Counted from the first letter of the stretch, positions 20,223 through 29,635 are shown. The stretch: 33,694 bases of DNA from Dehalococcoidia bacterium (GCA_004297315.1 SCTU01000075.1:1-33694), one strand, 5' to 3'. Made by a program: numbers and translations. The notes: generated by a model not told the origin, from the sequence alone.

Positions 20223-21023
20223 CTAGTAGTGGATCGAACGCGGTGCGCCGCCACCGGCCGCAATCGCGTCGCCGTTAATAGCGACCGAGAGCGGCGAGGC
20301 GAGGAATGTCACGACGGCCGCGATGTCGCTTGCGTCGATCAGGCGGTGGACCGAGTTCCCCTCCGCCATCTGGCGCTCGACCTCGGCGGGGGTCGTGCCG
20401 CGCGAGGCGGCGCGGCGGGCGAGGACGGCCTCGGTGGCCTCGGTGCGCGTGATGCCCGGGTGGACGACCGTCACGTTGACACCCAGCGGCCCGAGCTCGT
20501 CCGCCAGGTTCTTCGTCAACGCCGCGACCGCGACGTTGCGCATCGACCCGATGATCGAGCCGGTCTGCCGCGCCGCCAGCCCCGAAATGTTGATGATCCG
20601 CCCCCAGCCATTCGAGGCCATGTGGGGCGCGGCCTCGCGCGCGCAGCGCAGATAGCCCAGCACCTTCACGTTCATGTCGTCGTTGAACGCCTCGTCCGTG
20701 ATCTCCGCGAGGCGCGGCGGGGGCGCCTGCCCGCCCGGCTTCGCCGCCGCGTTCACGAGGATGTCGACGCCGCCGAGGCGCGCGACTACGGTCCGCATCA
20801 TCCCGCGCACGGACTCGTCGCTGCCCGTGTCGCACGCGACCCCGACGACAGTGCGCCCAGACGCGGCCGCGATCTCGCTCGCGGCCGCGTCGAGGTCAGC
20901 CTGCGTCCGCGCGACGAGCGCGACATCGCACCCCTCGCGCGCCAGCGACAGGGCGCACGCCTTGCCGATGCCCTTGCTGCCGCCGGTCACCACCGCGCGC
21001 TTGCCCGTGAGTCGCAGGTCCAT
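20223..21023 (-). CDS. SDR family NAD(P)-dependent oxidoreductase
   Basis: MDLRLTGKRAVVTGGSKGIGKACALSLAREGCDVALVAR; VNAAAKPG; LASPLSVAINGDAIAAGGGAPRSIHY. Start moved to ATG 21023. Confidence 0.92.
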   Translation of the reverse strand: MDLRLTGKRAVVTGGSKGIGKACALSLAREGCDVALVARTQADLDAAASEIAAASGRTVVGVACDTGSDESVRGMMRTVVARLGGVDILVNAAAKPGGQAPPPRLAEITDEAFNDDMNVKVLGYLRCAREAAPHMASNGWGRIINISGLAARQTGSIIGSMRNVAVAALTKNLADELGPLGVNVTVVHPGITRTEATEAVLARRAASRGTTPAEVERQMAEGNSVHRLIDASDIAAVVTFLASPLSVAINGDAIAAGGGAPRSIHY

Positions 21024-21133
21024 CGTGTCCCCTCGCCTTCCGTCCCCCGCGCACGGTAACGCGCCGCCGCGGACTGCTGGGTACACTCGACTCCCGCACG
21101 CCCTCTGACATGCACCCGGTGATGGAGCGCAGC

Positions 21134-21514
21134 ATGAACCCGATCGTCCACTTCGAGATCCTCGCCGGGCCCGGCCAGGACAAGCAGAAACTCCAAGAGT
21201 TCTACGCGCGCACCTTCGACTGGAAGGTCGAGGTGGACAACCCGTTCAACTACGGCATGGTCGACCCCGGCGCGAGCAAGACCGGCGAGCGCGGCATCGC
21301 CGGCGCGATCGACGCCTCCGAGGATGGCCCCGAGGTCGTCATCTACGTCGAGGTGGACGACCCGCAGCGTTACCTCGACCGCGCGCTGGCAAACGGCGGC
21401 ATGCAGGTAATGCCCGTCACCGTGATCCCCGGCGCTGTCACGATGGCGCAGTTCCGCGACCCCTCCGGCAACCTCCTGGGCATCGTGGCCTCGGCGACAC
21501 CACCGGGCGAGTAA
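21134..21514 (+). CDS. VOC family (glyoxalase/bleomycin-resistance-like) protein
   Basis: MNPIVHFEILAGPGQDKQKLQEFYARTFDWKVEVDNPFNYGMVD...FRDPSGNLLGIV; GGAG six nt before ATG 21134 (21110 is the alternative). Confidence 0.87.
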   Translation: MNPIVHFEILAGPGQDKQKLQEFYARTFDWKVEVDNPFNYGMVDPGASKTGERGIAGAIDASEDGPEVVIYVEVDDPQRYLDRALANGGMQVMPVTVIPGAVTMAQFRDPSGNLLGIVASATPPGE

Positions 21515-21643
21515 CCCGGGCGCGGAAGGCGCGCTCGGGATCGGGCCGGCATGCGGGCCGAAGCGCCGCCTCGAACATCGGCGGTCGGAAGGCTATTCTC
21601 GGCGTCCGGCGGACCAGGCTGCCGGTAGGGCACGGAGCAAGCG

Positions 21644-22711
21644 ATGAGCCAGAAGGTCCGCGCGCAATTGATCGGGGCGACTGGCTACGGCGGCCTCGGC
21701 ATCCTGGAATTGCTGATCGGCCACCCGAATTTCGAGATCGCCGCGCTGGTGGCCCGCGACGACGCTGGGAAGCGCATCGACGAGGTCTACCCGCACCTGG
21801 CCGGCCGCTGCGAAATCACCGTGCAGGCCCCCGACTCGGTGGAGGTGGGCGCAGACTGCGACGTCGTGATCTTCGCGACCCCCGACCGCGTCTCGCAGCC
21901 ATATGCCGCCTCCCTCGTCGCGCGCGGTGTGCGCTTCATCGACTACTCGGGCGACTTCCGCTTTGCGAACACGGACGACTACGCCCGGTACGCCAGCCGC
22001 CACCCCTCGATCAGCGACACGAAGCACCAGGCCGCCGACCTGCTCGGCCGCGCGGTCTACGGTGTGACCGAGCTGAATGTCCCGGGCATCGCAAATGCGC
22101 CGATCGTCGGCAACCCAGGCTGTTTCGCGATCGGCATCGTGCTGGGCATGGCGCCGCTCTACCAGGAAGGACTGGTAGAGGACGGGGTCGTGATCGTGGA
22201 CGGGCTGACGGGCTCGTCCGGCGCGGGCAAGAAGCCTGCGCCGCTCCAGCACTTCAGCCACCTGAACGACAACGTCGTCCCCTACCGCGTCCTGAACCAC
22301 CAGCACACGGTGGAGACCGAATTCACGCTCGGGCGGCTGGGGAAGGCCAAGGGCGCCAGCATCGACTTCATCCCGCACCTGCTGGGCACCACCCGGGGCA
22401 TCCTGAACACGATGCACACCACCCTCACGAAGTCAGTCTCGCGGGAGGCGCTGCTGGCACAGTATCGCGAGTACTTCGCCGGGCACCCGTTTGTGCGGGT
22501 GCTGGACACCCCGCCCACGCTCAAAGGCACGCTCGGCTCGAACTACATCGACGTCTCCGTCTTCACTTCGCCGGACAACCGGAGGGCGGTCGTGATGACG
22601 TCGATCGACAACCTGATGAAGGGCCAGAGCGGCTCGGCGATGCAGAACCTCAACGTTATGTTCGGCCTGCCGCAGACCGCCGGCCTGGAGCGCGGCCCGC
22701 TCTACCCCTAG
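21644..22711 (+). CDS. argC: N-acetyl-gamma-glutamyl-phosphate reductase
   Basis: RAQLIGATGYGGLGILELLIGHP, SGDFRF, IVGNPGCFAIGIVLGMAPL, GLTGSSGAGKKP. Confidence 0.9.
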   Translation: MSQKVRAQLIGATGYGGLGILELLIGHPNFEIAALVARDDAGKRIDEVYPHLAGRCEITVQAPDSVEVGADCDVVIFATPDRVSQPYAASLVARGVRFIDYSGDFRFANTDDYARYASRHPSISDTKHQAADLLGRAVYGVTELNVPGIANAPIVGNPGCFAIGIVLGMAPLYQEGLVEDGVVIVDGLTGSSGAGKKPAPLQHFSHLNDNVVPYRVLNHQHTVETEFTLGRLGKAKGASIDFIPHLLGTTRGILNTMHTTLTKSVSREALLAQYREYFAGHPFVRVLDTPPTLKGTLGSNYIDVSVFTSPDNRRAVVMTSIDNLMKGQSGSAMQNLNVMFGLPQTAGLERGPLYP

Positions 22712-22824
22712 GCCCAGGGCGAGGCCCCGACGCAGCACCCCTCAGATTCCAGCGACGATGTTGCCGGGAGCGAACGAGTCTCAGCGCCATATCGTTCCTC
22801 GAATGTCGGGCACACCGTCCGACG

Positions 22825-22900
22825 GCCGGGTACGGCTGGAGCCGCCACCCGAAGTACCCGGAGGACGGCGCCGGCCGTTGCCCCGCCTGGGCCGGCGCCG
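22825..22900. other. two consecutive perfect intergenic hairpins (possible terminator or structured leader)
   Basis: CCGGGTAC (22825-22832)/GTACCCGG (22853-22860) enclosing CGGCT-GG-AGCCG; then CGGCGCCGGCC (22866-22876)/GGCCGGCGCCG (22890-22900). Confidence 0.6.
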
Positions 22901-22944
22901 CTTTCGGGGGCATTTCAAATCTGTGGGATCGGGCGCGAGACGGC

Positions 22945-23628
22945 GTGCCCACGAGGGACGTTATCGTGAGACTTGGGACGGCGATGGTGTGGGCCACATT
23001 CAGCCCGCCCGCGGTGCTGCCGTTCCGCGGGGCGAAGGCGGGCGCGTTGGACCGTACTGCAGCGCGCGACGCCGCTGTCTCGGCCGACCCGGCCGATGTC
23101 ACGCGCCTCGTCGACCGCGCGAAGGCCGGGGACTCACAGGCCTTCGGCCTCCTATACGACCGCTTCCAGCCGGAGATCCTCCGCTACCTCACCTACCGGA
23201 CGCGCAACGCCGAGACCGCCGAGGACCTCACGCAGCAGGTCTTCCTCAAGGCATGGCAGGCCATCCCGCGCTTCGAGCAGCGCGGCGTGCCGTTCAAAGC
23301 CTGGCTGTACCGCATGGCCCACAACCAGATGGTCGACCACTTCCGTACCCACAAGCCCACGAGCGAACTGGGCGACTTTGACCTGCCCGACAGCGCCGAC
23401 CAGGAGTCTGCGCTGCTCGCCGTTGAGATGAGCGAGGCGCTCCAGCGCGCCCTCGACCGGCTCTCGGAGGACCACCGCCAGGTCCTGGTCCTGCGGTTCC
23501 TGATGGAGAAGTCCGCGCGCGAGATCGGCGAGGTGATGGGCCGCAAGGAGGTCACCGTCCGTGGCCTCCAGATGCGCGCCCTCCAGGCGCTGCGTCGCGA
23601 GATCGAGACGATGGGAGGGCTGCCATGA
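22945..23628 (+). CDS. ECF-type RNA polymerase sigma factor
   Basis: AFGLLYDRFQPEILRYLTYRTRNAETAEDLTQQVFLKAWQAIPRF and DRLSEDHRQVLVLRFLMEKSAREIGEVMGRKEVTVRGLQMRALQALR. Start uncertain (GTG 22945 or ATG 22984). Confidence 0.92.
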   Translation: MPTRDVIVRLGTAMVWATFSPPAVLPFRGAKAGALDRTAARDAAVSADPADVTRLVDRAKAGDSQAFGLLYDRFQPEILRYLTYRTRNAETAEDLTQQVFLKAWQAIPRFEQRGVPFKAWLYRMAHNQMVDHFRTHKPTSELGDFDLPDSADQESALLAVEMSEALQRALDRLSEDHRQVLVLRFLMEKSAREIGEVMGRKEVTVRGLQMRALQALRREIETMGGLP

Positions 23629-25532
23629 CCAGGCGTCTCCCGGTCGATGAAATCGTGGACCGTTGCGTGGAGGAGATCCGCAGCGGCCGGAGCACGGTGG
23701 AGGAGTGCCTGCGGCGCTACCCCGAGCTTAACCACGAACTGGAGCCGTTGCTCCGCGCCGCCGAGGCGTTGAGCGCGCTGCCGCGCACCGTCCAGGCCTT
23801 CTCCCCCGACCCGCACCAGCGCGCCGCGTTCATGGCGACGCTGCGCGAGACGCCGCAGCAGCGCCGCCGCTGGCAACCCTCGCTCCCTGCGCTGCTTGGC
23901 ACGGGCGCCTTCCGCATCATCGGGCCGGCCGTCGCGCTGGCGGCGCTCGCGGTGGTGGCCGTCTTCGGCGGTGGTGGCGGCACGCCTGCGGCCGCCTCGA
24001 CGCTGACCGTATTCGACGGCGAGGTGCAGCGCCTCGACAGCGCCGAGTGGAGGCCGATGCGCGACGGCGACACGGTCGAGCCTGGTGTGCGCCTGCGCAC
24101 CGGGGCCGCCGGCCACGCGCTGCTCACCTTCCCGGACGGTTCCACCGTCGCCCTCGATCCGCTGACCGAGCTCGCGGTCGAGACGATCGCGGTCGCCCCG
24201 CGCCGGGTCGAGGTTCGTCAACTCTCCGGCCGTCTCTGGCACGACGTCGTTCACGACGAGACGGCGGGCGCGCGGTTCGTCGTCCTCACGCCGGACGCGC
24301 GCGTGGAGGTGGCGGGCACCGTCTTCGAGACCATTGTGGACGTGAGCACCGGCCAGACCGACGTCGCCACCGTGGACGGCGAAGTGCGCGTGGTGGCGGG
24401 CAGCCAGACGGTCCCGGTCGGCCGTGGCGAGACGCTCCGCGCGAGCGCCGCGACGATCCAGTCCGTCTCCACCGCACCGCTGCTGGACGGCGCCCTCACG
24501 GTAAATGGCCCGTTCGCCGCAGCCATCATGGCCACAGACGGCCGCGGCGCCGGCGTGCGCACCGACGGCGTGGTCTTCCAGCAGTTGCGCGGGGTCACCA
24601 CCTCGCGCCAGGACGGCCACCAGCGGTTCGACCTTCAGGATGCGGGTTCCGGCGACCTCGTGCTGGTCCTGCAGCGGTACGGCGAGGGCGGCGGCGAGAT
24701 CGTGCTCGACACCGCGCACGGCCAGCAGCGGTTCAAGATCAACGCCGAGACACGCCTCACCCGCCTCCCGCTGCGCCTCGAAGTGTTCGAGGGGCTGCCG
24801 GCGTTCGCGGTGACAGCGCCCCCGGTCGCCGACGACGCCGCCCCCGTGCCGGCCGCACGCATCGTGACCAGCGACCGCACGAAGGACGCCGTGGAACTCG
24901 GTCAGGGCAAGGAGGGCCGTGGGAGCGGGCGCGCCACGACCGCCCGGACGCCGACGCCGAACAACGCCACGAGCGCGCCCGCGTCCCCGGCGACTGATCG
25001 AGACTCGGACCGCACCGCCACACGCACGCCGGACGTCACGCCCACGCCCAGCCCGACGCCGTCGGTAGCCGCGACGAATGCCGTCCCTGACGCGGCCGTG
25101 CTGGCCTACGCACAGCGGCTCCGCATCGCCATCGCCTCGGGCCGGCCGGAAGCCATCCGTGCCGCCCTCCTTGAAGCGGTCGCCGGAGACAACTCCGCAC
25201 TTCGACGGCGCCAGGTGGCGGTCATCGCCTCGGCACTTGGGGACGACACGAACGCGTTGCGCATCGGCAGCCTGTTCGTCTCCGGCGACAACGGAGCGTT
25301 GCGCGACAGCCTGCGTACCGTGCTGGCCGAGCTCGGCAATGACGCGCGCGAGACGTTCGACGACGCCGTCGCGCACGCGAGCGAACGACGGCAGCAACAG
25401 TCCTCGGACGACAACCGCACGCCGACGGCTACGCCGCGCGCCGCCACGCCGGCAACGACCACCACGGCGACGGCTACGCTGGGCGTCATCATCACCCCGT
25501 CGGCCTCCGGATCGCTGGTGCCGCTGCCCTGA
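23625..25532 (+). CDS. FecR-domain membrane protein, putative anti-sigma regulator with Thr/Pro-rich C-terminal region
   Basis: ATGA overlap with the sigma gene; TM FRIIGPAVALAALAVVAVFGGGGG; FecR-like WRPMRDGDTVEPGVRLRTGAAGHALLTFPDGSTVALDPLTEL...DGEVRVVAGSQTVPVGRGETL. Confidence 0.85.
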   Translation: MTRRLPVDEIVDRCVEEIRSGRSTVEECLRRYPELNHELEPLLRAAEALSALPRTVQAFSPDPHQRAAFMATLRETPQQRRRWQPSLPALLGTGAFRIIGPAVALAALAVVAVFGGGGGTPAAASTLTVFDGEVQRLDSAEWRPMRDGDTVEPGVRLRTGAAGHALLTFPDGSTVALDPLTELAVETIAVAPRRVEVRQLSGRLWHDVVHDETAGARFVVLTPDARVEVAGTVFETIVDVSTGQTDVATVDGEVRVVAGSQTVPVGRGETLRASAATIQSVSTAPLLDGALTVNGPFAAAIMATDGRGAGVRTDGVVFQQLRGVTTSRQDGHQRFDLQDAGSGDLVLVLQRYGEGGGEIVLDTAHGQQRFKINAETRLTRLPLRLEVFEGLPAFAVTAPPVADDAAPVPAARIVTSDRTKDAVELGQGKEGRGSGRATTARTPTPNNATSAPASPATDRDSDRTATRTPDVTPTPSPTPSVAATNAVPDAAVLAYAQRLRIAIASGRPEAIRAALLEAVAGDNSALRRRQVAVIASALGDDTNALRIGSLFVSGDNGALRDSLRTVLAELGNDARETFDDAVAHASERRQQQSSDDNRTPTATPRAATPATTTTATATLGVIITPSASGSLVPLP

Positions 25533-25535
25533 CGG

Positions 25536-26606
25536 TCAGACCGCGGGGCGAGAGTCCGGCGGCCTCACGCTCACCGGCCGCATCGGCACGCCCTCGGCGG
25601 CAAGGGCGGCCGGCAACCGCTGGGCGAGGACGTGGCGCAGTTCGGCGGCCTCCGCGAACCCGCGCGCCCTTACCCGGACGACGACTTCGACGTGGTTGTC
25701 GGCGAACCGGTTGATGCGTACGGACGGCTCCGGGCCGGGGAGCGCGCCGGGCTCGCTGTCCCGCACGCGACGCGCCTCCGCGGCGAGCGCTCGGACGGCG
25801 AGCGCAAGGTCGACGTCGTAGGTGACGCTGAGTTCGAGCCGTGCGTCCATCCCGGGGTCGCCGGCGGAATAGTTCGTGACTACGGAACCCGCAAGCAGGC
25901 TGTTCGGCACGATCACGATGTTGTTGTCCGCGTTGCGCAGCCGCGTCGCGCGCCAGCCGATGTCCTCGACGCGGCCCGAAGGCCCGCCCGCCATCTCGAT
26001 CTGGTCACCCACGCGCACCGAGGCGTCCGAGAGCATGTAGGAAGAGGCGAAGAGGTTGGCGAGCAGCGGCTGGAGTGCCAGCGCCACCGCCAGACCGCCG
26101 ATCCCGAGTCCCGCGAGCAGCGGGCTGATCTCCACGCCCAGCGCGTCCAGGACGATCATCGCGCCCGCGAGGACGATCGCGACGCTCGAGGCGCGGCGGA
26201 CGAGCGGCGCCGTCCGCGCGTCCAGGCGCCCTCCAGCGGCGCTCGGACGGGCGGCATACCAGCCGAGCAGACGTGACACCGTCTGCTGCACGGCAAGCGT
26301 CACGATCGCGACGGTGGTCGCGAGCCACGCCCGTTCGAGGCGCAGGTGGTGCGGCTCCAGGTACGAGAGCGTGCGCAGCGCCAGGAAGAGCGCCTGGGCG
26401 AACACGAGGAGCACCAGCGGGGCCCGCAGCGCGCCGGCCAGCGCCTCGTCCAATTCGCGCTGTGCGGCGCGTGTCACGCGATGCACTGCCCAGCGCAGCG
26501 CGACGGCCAGCAGTCGCGCTGCAGCGGCGGCGAGCAGCACGAGGGCGAAGGCCGCTGCGGTCTCGCCCCATTCCGCGCGGGTCAGGCCGAATCTCAGTCC
26601 ATCCAC
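25536..26606 (-). CDS. MscS-family mechanosensitive ion channel
   Basis: LLAGLGIGGLAVALALQPLLANLFASSYMLSDASVRVGDQIEMAGGPSGRVEDIGWRATRLRNADNNIVIVPNSLLAGSVVTNY. Confidence 0.93.
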   Translation of the reverse strand: MDGLRFGLTRAEWGETAAAFALVLLAAAAARLLAVALRWAVHRVTRAAQRELDEALAGALRAPLVLLVFAQALFLALRTLSYLEPHHLRLERAWLATTVAIVTLAVQQTVSRLLGWYAARPSAAGGRLDARTAPLVRRASSVAIVLAGAMIVLDALGVEISPLLAGLGIGGLAVALALQPLLANLFASSYMLSDASVRVGDQIEMAGGPSGRVEDIGWRATRLRNADNNIVIVPNSLLAGSVVTNYSAGDPGMDARLELSVTYDVDLALAVRALAAEARRVRDSEPGALPGPEPSVRINRFADNHVEVVVRVRARGFAEAAELRHVLAQRLPAALAAEGVPMRPVSVRPPDSRPAV

Positions 26607-26688
26607 CGAGGCATCCTACCCCACAGATGTTTCACAACTCGAATCGGAGCACGTGCCATACTCGACTGCGTCCGAAGGGAGAGCCGCC

Positions 26689-27552
26689 GTGTTCCAGTCG
26701 CTGTTCCGTTCGCTCGCTCACACCGTCGAGTTGATGAAGACCTCGTGGCGCGTCCTGATGCAGGACCGCGAACTGATGGTGTTCCCCATCCTCTCGGGCA
26801 TCGTCGTCATTGTCATCGCCGGAATCTTCGCGGCGCTCGCCTTCAACCTCGGGACGTTCGACCGGCTTTCCGCGGCCCGCGAGGCAGGTGCTCAGGCGTC
26901 GTTCACCGCGGCTGACATCACGCTCGGCACAGCGCTGGCATTCAGCGTCACCGCCGTCACGGTGTTCTTCAACGCGGCACTGATCTCGGCAGCCCTGGAG
27001 CGCCTCGACGGTGGCGACCCGACGGTGCGGTCAGGCCTCCGCGTCGCAAGCCAGAGCCTCCCGGCGGTCCTCGTGTGGGCCGCGATCTCCGCGACCATTG
27101 GGCTGCTGCTCCAGGCCGCCCGCGGCCAGTCACGCGGCGGCGCCGGCGCGATGCTCGTGCGGATTGGCGTGGCGATGGTCGGTGGCATCTGGGCCTACAT
27201 GACGTTCTTCGTCGTCCCTGTGATGGTCGCGGAGCGCCTGGGCGCCGTGGCCGCGATCAAGCGCTCGAGCGCGCTGTTCCGGCAGACATGGGGGCAGCAG
27301 GCCGGGGCGTCGTTCGGCTTCGGGCTGATCTACGTCGGCGCCGCGCTCGTGACCGCAGCGGTCGCCGTCCCGTTGATGATGGTTTACCCGCTCCTCGGGA
27401 TCATCGCAGGTGGAGCAGTCTTCGCCGTCGCGTTCGGAGCGGTCGCGGCGATGGAGGGGATCTTCAAGGCCGCGCTATTCCGCTTCGCCTCCGGCCAGCC
27501 GTCCGCAGCCTTCGACGACGCCACACTGCGGTCGGCGTACCGCGCGCTCTAG
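26689..27552 (+). CDS. DUF6159-like multi-TM membrane protein
   Basis: VFQSLFRSLAHTVELMKTSWRVLMQDRELMVFPILSGIVVIVIAGIFAAL...AAIKRSSALFRQTWGQQAGASFGFGLI. GTG 26689 with GAAGGGAGAG upstream, much shorter than the listed ORF. Confidence 0.8.
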   Translation: MFQSLFRSLAHTVELMKTSWRVLMQDRELMVFPILSGIVVIVIAGIFAALAFNLGTFDRLSAAREAGAQASFTAADITLGTALAFSVTAVTVFFNAALISAALERLDGGDPTVRSGLRVASQSLPAVLVWAAISATIGLLLQAARGQSRGGAGAMLVRIGVAMVGGIWAYMTFFVVPVMVAERLGAVAAIKRSSALFRQTWGQQAGASFGFGLIYVGAALVTAAVAVPLMMVYPLLGIIAGGAVFAVAFGAVAAMEGIFKAALFRFASGQPSAAFDDATLRSAYRAL

Positions 27553-27565
27553 CGATCGCGAACGG

Positions 27566-28102
27566 TCATGCGTGCGTGTCCCCGTCCGGGCCGAGGCGTT
27601 CCCCGGCGCGAATGTGGACGCGCAGGCGGTTCTCCGCCGGCGGGATCGGACATGAATACGCTGCGTTGTACGCGCAGTACGGGTGGTAGGCATAGTTGAA
27701 GTCGAGCAGCAACCGGACGCCATCCAGCACCGGGAGGTCGAGGTAGCGCCCGGCCCCGTACGTCTCGGACCCTGCACCAGCATCGACGAACGGCAGGAAG
27801 AGGTCGCCGGTGTCCGGCTGACGGAACACCGTCAACGATTGCTCGACGCCCTCGACCACGAACCGCAGGCGAGCCCAGCGCTCGTACTCGCGGTTCTGCC
27901 CGTCTGACGTCGATAGTTCGACCGCCTCGACCTCCTCGTACGGCTCGGGCGTCACCTCGAAGGCCAGGTGCGGCGCCTCTGGGTAGTACGCGAGGCCGCC
28001 GAAGTTCCGCCGACTGGGGACCGGCAACGGCGACGCAGGGTCGTCGCGGAAGAATTCGTCCTTCCCCGCCCGGTAGGTCTCTAGTTCGCTCGGCGTGCTC
28101 AT
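27566..28102 (-). CDS. DUF1684 domain-containing protein
   Basis: YRAGKDEFFRDDPASPLP...LFLPFVDAGAGSETYGAGRYLDLP...LDFNYAYHPYCAYNAAYSCPIPPAENRL is highly characteristic. Confidence 0.93.
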   Translation of the reverse strand: MSTPSELETYRAGKDEFFRDDPASPLPVPSRRNFGGLAYYPEAPHLAFEVTPEPYEEVEAVELSTSDGQNREYERWARLRFVVEGVEQSLTVFRQPDTGDLFLPFVDAGAGSETYGAGRYLDLPVLDGVRLLLDFNYAYHPYCAYNAAYSCPIPPAENRLRVHIRAGERLGPDGDTHA

Positions 28103-28893
28103 CTCCGCACCGGCCTCTCCAGGTCGCGCAATGCAGTCACCATGACCAGCGGGACACCAGCTTCTCGTACAGCCTCAGCGATCGCGTGCGCGGCCTCCGG
28201 GTTCGTGTCCGCCTGGTTCACCACGACGGCGAAGGGACGAGGGCCGGCATGCTTTCGCCCGCCCTCCTCGTGCGCCAGCACGCGCGCGACCAGCGCAGCA
28301 TCGCACATGGCGCCTGGCGGCAGCCCCGGCACGATTGCGCGCACGCGCTCCGGCCGGTGGACGTGCGCCCCATCCAGCGGCTGGCCGAGGACGCTCGCGC
28401 CGACGACGGCGACGATATGCGTCGCGGCGTCCGGGATGACCGGCTCGTGTTCTGCCGGGGCCTTGAACGCGCGCGCCCGGCTGCCGTCTGCCTCGACCAG
28501 CACGGCGTCGACGCCCTCGACGGCCGCGAGCGGAGCGACATCCTCCGACGCGATGGGTGCGAGGCGTCCCGCAGGCTGCGGCTCGACGCCCGCCACCACG
28601 AGCACGCCGCGCTCGCCCGCGGCCTGCGCGACCGCCGACGCTGCCGCGCCGGGGCGCGCCTCGACCAGCGAGGGCATCTGCCAGCCGTGCGGCGCCGGCG
28701 TGAAGCGCGCCGTGCCGGTGACGATCGCCCGGCCGCCGAGCGCGGCGACCTCGCGCGCCAGCGCGTACACGAGCGAGGTCTTCCCGCCAGCCCCGACGAC
28801 AGCAACCACGGGGACGCCTCGCGCCTCGTGCAGGGCAAGGGCGTGCCATAGCGGTGCGCGCTGGCGCGCGCCGGCGTCGGCGTTCCGTATCAT
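28099..28893 (-). CDS. yqeC: YqeC-like putative selenium-dependent hydroxylase accessory protein
   Basis: VVAVVGAGGKTSLVYALAREVAALGGRAIVTGTARF, VLVEADGSRARAFKAPAEHEPVIP, VVNQADT. Start at ATG 28893; ATGA overlap with the DUF1684 gene. Confidence 0.85.
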   Translation of the reverse strand: MIRNADAGARQRAPLWHALALHEARGVPVVAVVGAGGKTSLVYALAREVAALGGRAIVTGTARFTPAPHGWQMPSLVEARPGAAASAVAQAAGERGVLVVAGVEPQPAGRLAPIASEDVAPLAAVEGVDAVLVEADGSRARAFKAPAEHEPVIPDAATHIVAVVGASVLGQPLDGAHVHRPERVRAIVPGLPPGAMCDAALVARVLAHEEGGRKHAGPRPFAVVVNQADTNPEAAHAIAEAVREAGVPLVMVTALRDLERPVRR

Positions 28894-28949
28894 CGACGAA
28901 GGTCTTGGACTCACCGAGCGATGGTAGTGCCGCGCGGACGGCGGTACGG

Positions 28950-29609
28950 ATGGGGGCAAGATTGGCGGCCGAAGCGGATGTGAGCGCCATCATCCTCGCG
29001 GGCGGCCGTTCCTCGCGCATGGGAGAGGACAAGGCGTCGATCGTCCTCCACGGCACGACGCTGCTTCAGCGCGTCGTAAGTGCGGCCGCCGGGGCGGCAT
29101 CGCAGATCGTGCTCGTGCGTGCGCCGGGACAGGCGCTTCCCGCCGTCACGGCCCCCTGCCCGGTCGTGACCGTCGCCGACGCGGTCGCAGGCGAGGGACC
29201 GCTGTTCGGGATGGCGACGGGGCTCGCCGCCGCCACCGGCGAACGCTGCCTCGTGCTCGGCGTGGACATGCCGTTCCTCCAGCCCGCCCTGCTGCGATTG
29301 CTGGCAGGACGGCTGCGCGACGTGCGGGCGGAGTCGGGCGGGCGCTGGGTCGTGCCGATCGCGGAGCGCCGTCCGCAGCCGCTCTGCTCCGCGATCGCCC
29401 GCGACGCGCTCCCCGTCCTACGCGCGCACCTCGACGCTGGCGACCGGGCACCGATGTCCGTTGCCGCAGACCTCGGTCTCGCACGTCTCGACGAGGCCGC
29501 CTGGCGTGCCGCGGACCCCAGCGGCCAGTCGTTCATGGACGTGGACACGCCGGGCGCGCTGGACGCAGCCCGGCAGCATCAACCGGAGCGCCCAGCGCAC
29601 GGAGTCTGA
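28950..29609 (+). CDS. MobA/MocA-like molybdopterin nucleotidyltransferase
   Basis: SAIILAGGRSSRMGEDKASIVLHGTTLLQRV, LVLGVDMPFLQPALL, MDVDTPGAL. Confidence 0.87.
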   Translation: MGARLAAEADVSAIILAGGRSSRMGEDKASIVLHGTTLLQRVVSAAAGAASQIVLVRAPGQALPAVTAPCPVVTVADAVAGEGPLFGMATGLAAATGERCLVLGVDMPFLQPALLRLLAGRLRDVRAESGGRWVVPIAERRPQPLCSAIARDALPVLRAHLDAGDRAPMSVAADLGLARLDEAAWRAADPSGQSFMDVDTPGALDAARQHQPERPAHGV

Positions 29610-29635
29610 ACACAGAACCCGCTGGAAGGCGCCGG

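Noticed and set aside
23193-25397. 734-aa minus-strand ORF
   Set aside because: Antisense to the sigma and FecR genes; no recognisable domain, Arg/Gly/Ala-rich shadow frame.
26056-26688. N-terminal 211 residues of the listed 498-aa ORF
   Set aside because: Antisense to the MscS gene; real start is GTG 26689 with a good SD.
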